A stretch of DNA of 5,367 nucleotides from Paracoccaceae bacterium. Its GTDB lineage: Bacteria > Pseudomonadota > Alphaproteobacteria > Rhodobacterales > Rhodobacteraceae. A program made the translations under genes and the position numbers. The notes beneath the pieces are model-generated. The model searched no databases. It was not told the DNA's origin and saw only the letters and a list, made by a program, of their open reading frames with translations. This document shows, piece by piece, positions 1-5,367 of the stretch; positions within the stretch are counted from its first letter, which is position 1, and the number at the start of each line of letters is the position of its first letter. The stretch spans positions 1 to 5,367 of the forward strand of contig DAOUQK010000260.1 in the NCBI GenBank assembly GCA_030625695.1. The letters run 5' to 3'.

Positions 1-22
1 CCAGGGGATATTCGCGTGCCAT
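1..22 (-). CDS. fusA: Elongation factor G, first seven codons only (cut by left window edge)
   Basis: Reading leftward from the ATG at 22-20, the codons give M-A-R-E-Y-P-L before the window ends. This is the typical N-terminus of alphaproteobacterial EF-G, just before the first GTPase motif. EF-G is the cytoplasmic GTPase that moves tRNAs and mRNA through the ribosome after peptide bond formation. The start is supported by a GAGGG Shine-Dalgarno sequence at 34-30, seven bases upstream, and by its position 26 bases after the rpsG stop. The order rpsL-rpsG-fusA is the classic str operon, and the short gap suggests co-transcription. Only the extreme N-terminus is visible, so the call rests on this short peptide plus gene order. 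Confidence 0.88.
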
Positions 23-29
23 CTCTCGG

Positions 30-34
30 CCCTC
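30..34 (-). promoter_or_regulatory. Ribosome binding site of fusA
   Basis: On the minus strand this reads GAGGG, complementary to the 16S rRNA 3' end, with seven bases between it and the ATG at 22-20. It fixes the start of the truncated fusA gene at the window edge. Confidence 0.8.
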
Positions 35-48
35 TAATCTCTAAAAAA

Positions 49-519
49 TTACCAGCGATAATGGCTAAAGGCTTTGTTCGCCTCGGCCATCTTGTGGGTG
101 TCTTCGCGTTTCTTCACGGCAGAACCGCGTGACTGAACCGCATCCATCAATTCACCCGCCAAACGCTCTTCCATGGTTTTTTCGTTGCGTGTGCGCGAGG
201 CGTTGATCAGCCAGCGAATGGCCAGTGCCTGACGGCGCTCGGGGCGCACTTCGACGGGCACCTGATAGGTGGCACCACCAACCCGGCGGGACTTAACTTC
301 GACCGAAGGTTCAATGTTTTCCAGCGCTTCGTGGAACACTTCCAACGGTGCGCGTTTGATTTTGGTCTCAACGCGATCCATGGCATTGTAAACAATCCGT
401 TCGGCGATCGACTTTTTGCCGTCGACCATCAGGTTGTTCATGAATTTGGTCAGAATGCGGTCGCCAAATTTGGCATCCGGCAGAACTTCGCGCTTTTCGG
501 CGGCGTGACGACGGGACAT
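49..519 (-). CDS. rpsG: 30S ribosomal protein S7
   Basis: S7 is a primary 16S rRNA binding protein that nucleates assembly of the 30S head and lies near the exit site and mRNA channel. The 156-residue product has the usual bacterial length and starts M-S-R-R-H-A-A-E-K-R-E. The conserved block around residues 20-40 (RILTKFMNNLMVDGKKS) is present. The long beta-hairpin region is at about 73-95 (VEVKSRRVGGATYQVPVEVR), followed by the conserved RWLINASRTR segment and a C-terminal helix ending HYRW. The start at 519-517 is preceded by AAGG at 532-529 with nine bases of spacing. It lies 71 bases after rpsL and 26 bases before fusA, so it is inside the str operon. In E. coli S7 is the translational regulator of this operon. 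No damage or unusual insertion is seen. Confidence 0.98.
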   Translation of the reverse strand: MSRRHAAEKREVLPDAKFGDRILTKFMNNLMVDGKKSIAERIVYNAMDRVETKIKRAPLEVFHEALENIEPSVEVKSRRVGGATYQVPVEVRPERRQALAIRWLINASRTRNEKTMEERLAGELMDAVQSRGSAVKKREDTHKMAEANKAFSHYRW

Positions 520-546
520 AGTTGCTTACCTTTTCATATCTTCTCA

Positions 547-576
547 GGCGGGGTGCCGGATTAAACCGGCCCCACC
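547..576 (-). promoter_or_regulatory. GC-rich hairpin in the rpsL-rpsG intercistronic spacer
   Basis: On the minus-strand transcript, GCCGG and CCGGC form a perfect five-pair stem around the loop TTTAAT. The stem extends through three G-C pairs past a bulged A, then past a bulged C into further pairs (GGU with GCC, including one G-U). There is no U-run after it, so it is not an intrinsic terminator. In E. coli, S7 binds the rpsL-rpsG intercistronic region and represses translation of the operon. The position here matches that role, but the sequence alone does not show S7 binding. It could equally be a spacer structure that affects mRNA stability. Confidence 0.5.
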
Positions 577-590
577 AAACAAATGCGGGA

Positions 591-962
591 TTATTTAGGC
601 CGCTTGGCACCGTACTTGGAACGACGCTGCTTACGATCTTTGACGCCCTGGGTATCCAGAACACCACGCAGAACGTGATAACGAACACCGGGAAGGTCTT
701 TGACACGACCACCGCGGATCAGCACAACAGAGTGTTCCTGCAAGTTGTGGCTTTCGCCCGGAATGTAGGAAATGACCTCAAAACCATTGGTCAGGCGCAC
801 TTTGGCAACCTTCCGCATGGCCGAGTTCGGCTTTTTCGGCGTGGTGGTATAAACCCGCGTGCAAACGCCACGCTTTTGCGGGCACTGCTCCAAATGCATG
901 GATTTCGAGCGTCTGATTTTCGGCTTCCGCGGCTTGCGGATCAACTGCTGGATCGTTGGCAT
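591..962 (-). CDS. rpsL: 30S ribosomal protein S12
   Basis: S12 sits at the decoding centre of the 30S subunit and takes part in tRNA selection and translocation accuracy. The 123-residue length is normal for the family. Conserved blocks run in order: the basic N-terminus MPTIQQLIRKPR, CPQKRGVCTRVYTTTPKKPNS at about 27-47, VRLTNGFEV at 55-63, YIPGE, then RGGRVKDLPGVRYH at about 83-96, and the basic tail RSKYGAKRPK. Lys43 and Lys88, the positions classically altered in streptomycin-resistant mutants, are both the ancestral lysine. Asp89 is the residue methylthiolated by RimO in E. coli. A modest Shine-Dalgarno-like GGGA lies at 975-972, nine bases before the ATG. It is the first gene of the str operon, with its own promoter at 1189-1217. 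Confidence 0.98.
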   Translation of the reverse strand: MPTIQQLIRKPRKPKIRRSKSMHLEQCPQKRGVCTRVYTTTPKKPNSAMRKVAKVRLTNGFEVISYIPGESHNLQEHSVVLIRGGRVKDLPGVRYHVLRGVLDTQGVKDRKQRRSKYGAKRPK

Positions 963-1182
963 TCAGGTCTTTCCCGTCTCAATCAACACATGTGTCATGC
1001 ACGCCTGGACGTGCGGTTAAATCTTAACGCCTTACGCGTCCGCAAAGCGAAACAACCGCCTTCGCCCCCAAGTAACGGGTTCGACGCGGCTGGTATCCAG
1101 AGGATCGGGGTCATTACAGCCCGGATCTTGACCACTTCAGTTCTGAATTCGACGTCTCAGGGCGAACCCCAATTGCCGAGAT
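963..1182 (-). promoter_or_regulatory. Long 5' leader of the rpsL operon, no confident gene inside
   Basis: If transcription starts six or seven bases past the -10 box at 1189-1194, the rpsL mRNA carries about 220 untranslated bases. Several short inverted repeats can be seen: TTCAG/CTGAA at 1136-1147, GCACG/CGTGC at 999-1014, and the ten-base palindrome ACACATGTGT at 986-995. A 39-codon minus-strand reading frame (ATG at 1114-1112, TGA ending at 995) lies in the leader, but it lacks a good ribosome binding site and I do not call it a gene. Leaders of ribosomal protein operons often carry regulatory RNA structures. I do not recognise a named motif here. Confidence 0.45.
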
Positions 1183-1188
1183 AGCGCG

Positions 1189-1217
1189 CGTATAGGGGGA
1201 GTCGCGGCCAGTGTCAA
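1189..1217 (-). promoter_or_regulatory. Near-consensus sigma-70-type promoter for rpsL-rpsG-fusA
   Basis: On the minus strand, a perfect -35 box TTGACA (1217-1212) is followed by exactly 17 bases and a -10 box TATACG (1194-1189), which matches four of six positions of TATAAT. The spacer ends in a run of C. This is the strongest promoter-like signal in the window. It points at rpsL and lies beyond the rpoC terminator and the two inserted genes, so the str operon here need not depend on transcription from rpoBC. The predicted start site is near 1182-1183. Confidence 0.83.
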
Positions 1218-1312
1218 CAGGCCCACACCCCGTGTTTGCAGGGCTTGCCTATTCGGTGACACATTGCGACATTATGCTAAAGCATCAACATGTTTCAATT
1301 TATCCGGCGCAC

Positions 1313-1316
1313 GAGG
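1313..1316 (+). promoter_or_regulatory. Ribosome binding site choosing the start of the putative glycosyltransferase
   Basis: GAGG lies eight bases before the ATG at 1325. Earlier in-frame starts (GTG at 1211, ATG at 1274) would add residues that look non-conserved, and the GTG overlaps the -35 box of the divergent rpsL promoter. This site therefore supports 1325 as the true start. Confidence 0.7.
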
Positions 1317-1324
1317 CAACAATC

Positions 1325-2131
1325 ATGCAAGTCATAGGGTTATGCAGGTTTTCTTACCCCGCATATGGCGGGTTTCAGGTTGAACATGAAACCCTGGAAG
1401 ATCGTATTCGCTATCTTTACGATCACGACCGGCTTGAGGAACGGTTCCGGCTGTTTGAAACCGTCGCCCTGCCCTGTTTGAAAAACCAGACTGATCCGGA
1501 TTTTGAGCTGATCATCGTGATCGGCGACAGCCTGCCGAAACGACATGTGGAACGGCTTTACGATCAGATTTCCGACCTGCCGCAGGCCAGATTGGTTAAA
1601 GAACCGCCGCGTCGTCAGCGTGAAGTCATGAAGGAGCTGCTGCAAAAGGCCCGGCGCGATCCGTCCAAGCCGTGTTTGCAGTTCAGACATGATGACGACG
1701 ACGCCATTTCGGTCAAGTTCATCGAAAAATTGCGCGAAGCAACCCAAGATTGCCAAGGCTTGCTGAAACGCCACCAGGCCGTAACGTTTGACTATAACAA
1801 TGGCTATGTCGCCGAAGTTGGCAAACATGGAATATCCGCCACGCCGATCCGCCGCCCTTATTATGTCGCCTCACTGGGCATGCACATTGCCGGGGGCAGC
1901 AATCTGACAATCATGAACTTTGCCCATGAAAAGATCTTCAAGTTCATGCCAACGGTCACATTTCCCCAACCGCCAATGTTTGTGCGCACTCATAATGGCT
2001 ATAATGACTCTCGCCAGAAAGCGGTCAAAGCAGTGCCGGTCGAGCCTTTGAAGCCGGAACAGGAAGAGCATTTTCGAACTGATTTCGCTGTCGATATCGA
2101 CCATGTCCGAGAGGTCTTTTCCGACCCTTAG
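1325..2131 (+). CDS. Putative rhamnosyltransferase / GT-A-like glycosyltransferase
   Basis: The 268-residue protein resembles the putative rhamnosyl transferase family (Pfam Rhamno_transf), recognised from memory. The N-terminus MQVIGLCRFSYP is followed by LFETVALPCLKNQTDPDFELIIV (about 43-65), an arrangement typical of nucleotide-sugar-binding GT-A folds. An acidic cluster at 123-126 in FRHDDDDA is the likely metal and nucleotide-sugar binding DxD-type motif. A further conserved-looking segment, HIAGGSNLTI, is at about 187-196. No signal peptide or membrane segment is seen, so it is probably cytoplasmic or peripheral. The sugar donor and acceptor cannot be read from the sequence; surface polysaccharide or lipopolysaccharide decoration is a guess. 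No convincing plus-strand promoter was found; the best candidate, TATGCT at 1273-1278, lacks a good -35 box. Its TAG stop overlaps the stop of the convergent downstream gene. Confidence 0.82.
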   Translation: MQVIGLCRFSYPAYGGFQVEHETLEDRIRYLYDHDRLEERFRLFETVALPCLKNQTDPDFELIIVIGDSLPKRHVERLYDQISDLPQARLVKEPPRRQREVMKELLQKARRDPSKPCLQFRHDDDDAISVKFIEKLREATQDCQGLLKRHQAVTFDYNNGYVAEVGKHGISATPIRRPYYVASLGMHIAGGSNLTIMNFAHEKIFKFMPTVTFPQPPMFVRTHNGYNDSRQKAVKAVPVEPLKPEQEEHFRTDFAVDIDHVREVFSDP

Positions 2132-3048
2132 GCGGAAATAAGAGTTACGCCCGGCATCTGGTCGATAAAGTCGAGATCGTCCTCGTAGATTTCCGTCATG
2201 GCATCCACGGTGTCATCAGTCCAACCTTTCAGGTCGATCTCTTCTTCCACCGCACTATCCAGTACAAATTTCTGAAGGAATTCTTCCTTTACCCGGCGGC
2301 GCTGAAGCTCATTCATATTGGGATGGGCCTGCAAATAGGCCTCCATCCAATCCCCACCTTCTTTGGACATGATTTTCTTGATAATATCCAGGTCACCAGC
2401 CATTTCAACCTGTGGATCTATCCCGGATATCTTGCGCAGAATTGCCGGCCAGAGTATCGGCGTTTCCTCGTCGCACCAAACGGTGATCGGTGTGTCGGGC
2501 GACGCGTCCTGAATTGAGTGAATAACATTGGACCAACGAATGTCTTTCAATTCAACGTTGTTGAAAAACTGCCGGTGTGATCGGGATGTCTGGGCACCAA
2601 AGGCCGAGGAAAGGCACGTGACCGGATTTGAAATTCCGATGAAATATTCGCTGGGGTTATCAGGTAGAATACTGCGGATATTGAAGATGTTTCGACCTGC
2701 GTTCGGAAAAAACTTTCCGCCCGACAGCATCCAGGTTGGCGAGCCGATAAAATTCGGGTTCGACAGAATTATCCGGTCGACCGGATCGCCGCTGGAAATG
2801 TAATTGAAAAATTTCTCTTGTTCCTCCAGCGTCGGAACTTTGCCTTCCAGATCAGAAATGACCGTGGGAATAAGGGTCTTGAACTTCTTTGGTTTGGGTG
2901 CAGAAATGTGTTTTTCTGCCAGCAATATAGTGTCTTTGCGAAGCGACCAGATCAAGTGATCATTCTCGGCAAACGGAGCGCCAAAATGATAGATGATTTT
3001 GACGTTGGTCCGAAGCCCCGGTTTCACTGTAGCTTGCTCTTTGTCCAT
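2128..3048 (-). CDS. Conserved-looking protein of unknown function, possibly degenerate sulfotransferase-like
   Basis: I do not recognise a firm family for this 306-residue protein. The layout recalls P-loop sulfotransferase-like proteins: a beta strand and glycine turn near the N-terminus (KIIYHFGAP, 17-25) where they carry a GAxKTGTT-type PAPS-binding loop, then a helix (LIWSLRKD). RIILSNPNFIGSP (92-104) and YFIGISNPVTCLSSAF (135-150) follow, resembling the 'SEEN' and 'RNPxxxxxS' regions. The Lys and Thr residues of the P-loop are absent, so catalysis with PAPS is doubtful. ITVWCDEETPILWPAILRKISGI (188-210) also fits the later part of such folds. The C-terminus is helical and acidic. No signal peptide or membrane segment is seen. 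The ATG at 3048-3046 has only a weak GAG six bases upstream, and GTG at codon 8 is an alternative start. Some stretches are less GC-rich than rpoC. Confidence 0.72.
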   Translation of the reverse strand: MDKEQATVKPGLRTNVKIIYHFGAPFAENDHLIWSLRKDTILLAEKHISAPKPKKFKTLIPTVISDLEGKVPTLEEQEKFFNYISSGDPVDRIILSNPNFIGSPTWMLSGGKFFPNAGRNIFNIRSILPDNPSEYFIGISNPVTCLSSAFGAQTSRSHRQFFNNVELKDIRWSNVIHSIQDASPDTPITVWCDEETPILWPAILRKISGIDPQVEMAGDLDIIKKIMSKEGGDWMEAYLQAHPNMNELQRRRVKEEFLQKFVLDSAVEEEIDLKGWTDDTVDAMTEIYEDDLDFIDQMPGVTLISA

Positions 3049-3083
3049 ACCTAACTCGATGTCACTTAGTTGAAGGAGACACG

Positions 3084-3105
3084 TTCAAGGCATTCAAGGA
3101 ATGCC
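3084..3105. repeat. Small inverted and direct repeat cluster upstream of the unknown gene
   Basis: GGCATTC (3089-3095) and GAATGCC (3099-3105) form a perfect seven-base inverted repeat with a three-base centre. Overlapping it, TTCAAGG occurs twice at a nine-base period (3084-3090 and 3093-3099). It lies about 40-65 bases upstream of the start of the gene at 2128-3048, on the side where its promoter should be. It could be an operator or an RNA hairpin in the 5' leader. No clear -35/-10 pair was found nearby. Confidence 0.4.
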
Positions 3106-3214
3106 AAGCCTCCCAACCAGTTACAATCTTCCATTCCCCTATGATCTGATCAAGCAAGTTTGGCGCACCAACGAAGAACCTGCAACTTATGTCTTGGTGG
3201 TGTCCATTAGAACG

Positions 3215-3242
3215 AAAAACCCCCGCGCCATCGGCGCGGGGG
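3215..3242 (-). terminator. Intrinsic terminator of the rpoC operon
   Basis: On the minus strand, a perfect ten-pair GC-only stem (CCCCCGCGCC with GGCGCGGGGG) closes a GAT triloop and is followed at once by TTTTT. It begins about 20 bases past the rpoC stop. This is the classic Rho-independent form and should end most transcription from rpoBC before the inserted genes. Confidence 0.93.
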
Positions 3243-3261
3243 AAATTCACATCAAAAGCGA

Positions 3262-5367
3262 TTAATCGCGACTTTCAGGCGTATCTACCATCAGGTTGTC
3301 ATAGTCGTCCCCGCCGATGATATCGTCCTCCATCGGTGCAGCAAGTGCCGCCGCCGCTTCGGCCTCTTCACGGCGTGCCTCGATCACTACGTTGTCGCGA
3401 TCCTGCGCAACTTTGCGCATCTGCATGGTCGCGCCACCAGTGCCCGCCGGGATCAACCGGCCAACAATGACGTTTTCTTTCAGACCAACCAGCTTGTCTA
3501 CCTTACCCTGCACCGATGCCTCGGTCAGAACCCGTGTCGTTTCCTGGAACGACGCGGCCGAAATAAAGCTGCGGGTTTGCAGGCTTGCCTTGGTGATGCC
3601 CAACAAGATCGGCTCGCCCTTGGCGGGACGCCCATTCTTGGACAGCGCCTTTTCGCACGCCTGAATAAACTCCTGCTTATCGACATGTTCGCCTTTCAGC
3701 AGCGTGGTATCGCCACTGTCCTTGATCTCCCACTTCTGGAGCATCTGACGCACGATCACTTCGATATGCTTGTCGTTGATCTTAACGCCCTGCAAACGAT
3801 ACACATCCTGCACTTCGTCGATCATATAATCGGCAAGTGCTTCGACGCCCATGATTGCCAGAATGTCATGCGGTGCCGGGTTGCCATCCATCAGGTATTC
3901 GCCCTTTTGGATGAAATCGCCTTCCTGTACCGGAATATGCTTGCCCTTGGGCACCATATATTCGGCATTGTCCTGGCTTTCATCCGCAGGTTCGATACTG
4001 ATCCGACGCTTGTTCTTATAGTCGCGCCCGAACCGCACATACCCATCAATCTCGGCGATGATTGCGTGATCTTTGGGACGACGTGCTTCGAACAGTTCCG
4101 CCACCCGTGGCAGACCACCGGTGATGTCCTTGGTCTTGGCCCCTTCGCGCGGGATACGCGCAATGGCTTCGCCCGGTTGCACCTCCTGGCCATCTTCGAT
4201 CGACAGGATCGCATCCACCGACATTGGATAGGTCACCGGATTGCCCGCATCGTTGCGGACCGGCTCTCCGTCCTTGTCGACCAGAATGACTTCTGGCTTC
4301 AGTTCGTTGCCCTTGGGGGCCGCGCGCCAGTCGATGACGATCTTCTGAGTCATGCCGGTGGCATCGTCGGTTTCGTCCCGCACTGAGATACCGCTGATCA
4401 GATCGACAAACTTGGTCGTGCCCGCCTTTTCCGCCAGAATCGGTAGCGTATAGGGATCCCATTCATACAGCTTGTCACCACGCGCCACATCCGCCCCGTC
4501 CTTGACGAACAGTTTGGAACCATAGGTAAGTTTGTGATTAGCCCGTTCTTCGCCGACCTCATCATTGATGATAAGCTTCATGTTACGGCCCATCACCATG
4601 ACGTCGCCATCCGCGTTGGTCAGCGTATTGGCGTTTTCAAAGACAATTTTGCCTTCCTGATTGGCCTCCTGGAACGATTGCTGACCACCCTGGGCCACGC
4701 CGCCAATGTGGAACGTCCGCATGGTCAGCTGTGTACCTGGCTCACCGATTGACTGCGCGGCAATGATGCCAACAGCCTCGCCCGAGTTAACAATCGTACC
4801 ACGCGCAAGATCGCGCCCGTAACACATTGCACAAACGCCTTCTTCGGCTTCGCAGGTCAACGGCGAACGGATCTGGGTTCCACGAACCCCGGCCTCTTCG
4901 ATAGCGTCCGCCATACGCTCGTCAATCAGCGTGCCTGCCCCGACGATCACCTCGTCCGTGCCCGGCTTGCAGATATCCTCGGCCGTGACACGGCCCAGCA
5001 AACGCTCGCTCAACGTGGCAACAACTTCGCCGTCGTTGACCGCTGGCACAGCCGCAATCGACTTCTCGGTGCCGCAATCGTGCATCCTGATGATACAATC
5101 CTGCGCCACATCCACCAAACGCCGGGTCAGATAACCCGAGTTCGCCGTTTTCAACGCCGTATCCGACAGACCCTTACGGGCACCGTGGGTCGAGTTGAAG
5201 TATTCAAGAACGCTCAGACCTTCTTTAAAGTTCGAGATGATTGGCGTTTCGATGATGTCGCCATTCGGCTTGGCCATCAGACCACGCATGCCGCCCAGCT
5301 GTTTCATCTGAGTAACCGATCCACGCGCACCAGAGTGGGCCATCATGTAAACCGAATTCGGCTCCAT
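3262..5367 (-). CDS. rpoC: RNA polymerase beta' subunit, C-terminal half (5' part beyond right edge)
   Basis: The visible 701 residues are roughly the second half of beta', the subunit that carries much of the RNA polymerase active site. The Met codon at the edge is internal, and the frame continues past the window. In order from the edge: the YMMAHSGARGS region, the bridge helix (about 56-90, FNSTHGARKGLSDTALKTAN), zinc site 2 with cysteines at 98, 172, 179 and 182, and the trigger loop (208-223, GEPGTQLTMRTFHIGG). A long insertion of the proteobacterial SI3 type (about 224-410) follows, then the distal trigger loop (TGGLPRVAELFEARRP). Near the end are ITKASLQTRSFISAASFQETTRVL (591-614) and ENVIVGRLIPAGTG. 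The tail is Ala/Glu-rich and acidic. It stops with TAA at 3264-3262 just before the terminator at 3215-3242. No frameshift or missing key residue is seen. Confidence 0.98.
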   Translation of the reverse strand: MEPNSVYMMAHSGARGSVTQMKQLGGMRGLMAKPNGDIIETPIISNFKEGLSVLEYFNSTHGARKGLSDTALKTANSGYLTRRLVDVAQDCIIRMHDCGTEKSIAAVPAVNDGEVVATLSERLLGRVTAEDICKPGTDEVIVGAGTLIDERMADAIEEAGVRGTQIRSPLTCEAEEGVCAMCYGRDLARGTIVNSGEAVGIIAAQSIGEPGTQLTMRTFHIGGVAQGGQQSFQEANQEGKIVFENANTLTNADGDVMVMGRNMKLIINDEVGEERANHKLTYGSKLFVKDGADVARGDKLYEWDPYTLPILAEKAGTTKFVDLISGISVRDETDDATGMTQKIVIDWRAAPKGNELKPEVILVDKDGEPVRNDAGNPVTYPMSVDAILSIEDGQEVQPGEAIARIPREGAKTKDITGGLPRVAELFEARRPKDHAIIAEIDGYVRFGRDYKNKRRISIEPADESQDNAEYMVPKGKHIPVQEGDFIQKGEYLMDGNPAPHDILAIMGVEALADYMIDEVQDVYRLQGVKINDKHIEVIVRQMLQKWEIKDSGDTTLLKGEHVDKQEFIQACEKALSKNGRPAKGEPILLGITKASLQTRSFISAASFQETTRVLTEASVQGKVDKLVGLKENVIVGRLIPAGTGGATMQMRKVAQDRDNVVIEARREEAEAAAALAAPMEDDIIGGDDYDNLMVDTPESRD

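Noticed and set aside
1021..1080. Possible second rpsL promoter within the leader (TTGCGG, 17 bases, ATTTAA on the minus strand)
   Set aside because: The -10 match is poor and the pair is far weaker than the one at 1189-1217.
522..1184. 220-codon plus-strand open frame opposite rpsL and its leader
   Set aside because: It lies antisense to the unmistakable rpsL gene and its leader, and its translation resembles no protein family. It is a shadow of biased codon use.
1211..1324. N-terminal extension of the glycosyltransferase from GTG at 1211 or ATG at 1274
   Set aside because: The start at 1325 has a good GAGG site, the extension does not look like part of the family, and the GTG start overlaps the -35 box of the rpsL promoter.
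2131..2155. Possible terminator after the glycosyltransferase (GGCG...CGCC)
   Set aside because: The stem is only four pairs with a long loop and no U-run, and it lies inside the coding region of the convergent gene.
3062..3250. 62-codon minus-strand frame between rpoC and the unknown gene
   Set aside because: It runs straight through the rpoC terminator hairpin and the inverted repeat, and has no convincing ribosome binding site.
3577..4386. 269-codon plus-strand open frame inside rpoC
   Set aside because: It is fully antisense to conserved rpoC sequence and its translation has no recognisable motif, so it is a shadow frame.

Overview
The window looks like a piece of an alphaproteobacterial chromosome, most likely Rhodobacterales (Roseobacter type). 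The evidence is the S12, S7 and RpoC protein sequences, the EF-G start that reads MAREYPL, moderate to high GC, and a rhamnosyltransferase-like protein of a type I associate with this group. This placement is recognition from memory, not a database result.

The backbone is the conserved RNA polymerase and str-operon neighbourhood, read on the minus strand from right to left. It starts with the C-terminal half of rpoC (3262-5367, cut by the right edge). A textbook intrinsic terminator follows the rpoC stop at 3215-3242. At the far left come rpsL (S12, 591-962), rpsG (S7, 49-519) and the first seven codons of fusA (EF-G, 1-22, cut by the left edge). A near-consensus sigma-70-type promoter at 1189-1217 drives rpsL, with a leader of about 220 nt. 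The 71-nt rpsL-rpsG spacer holds a GC-rich hairpin that could be an S7 autoregulatory site.

Between rpoC and rpsL, where many alphaproteobacteria have little or nothing, sit two non-housekeeping genes in convergent orientation. One is a plus-strand putative rhamnosyltransferase/GT-A-like glycosyltransferase (1325-2131). The other is a minus-strand protein of unknown function (2128-3048) that may be a degenerate sulfotransferase-like protein. Their stop codons overlap, and no intrinsic terminator lies between them. If both roles hold, the pair could act in cell-surface polysaccharide modification, but this is inference.

I see no tRNA, rRNA, CRISPR array, insertion sequence or phage element. 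Most of the window is ordinary housekeeping sequence. The items worth a second look are the inserted gene pair, the long rpsL leader, the rpsL-rpsG hairpin and a small repeat cluster upstream of the unknown gene.
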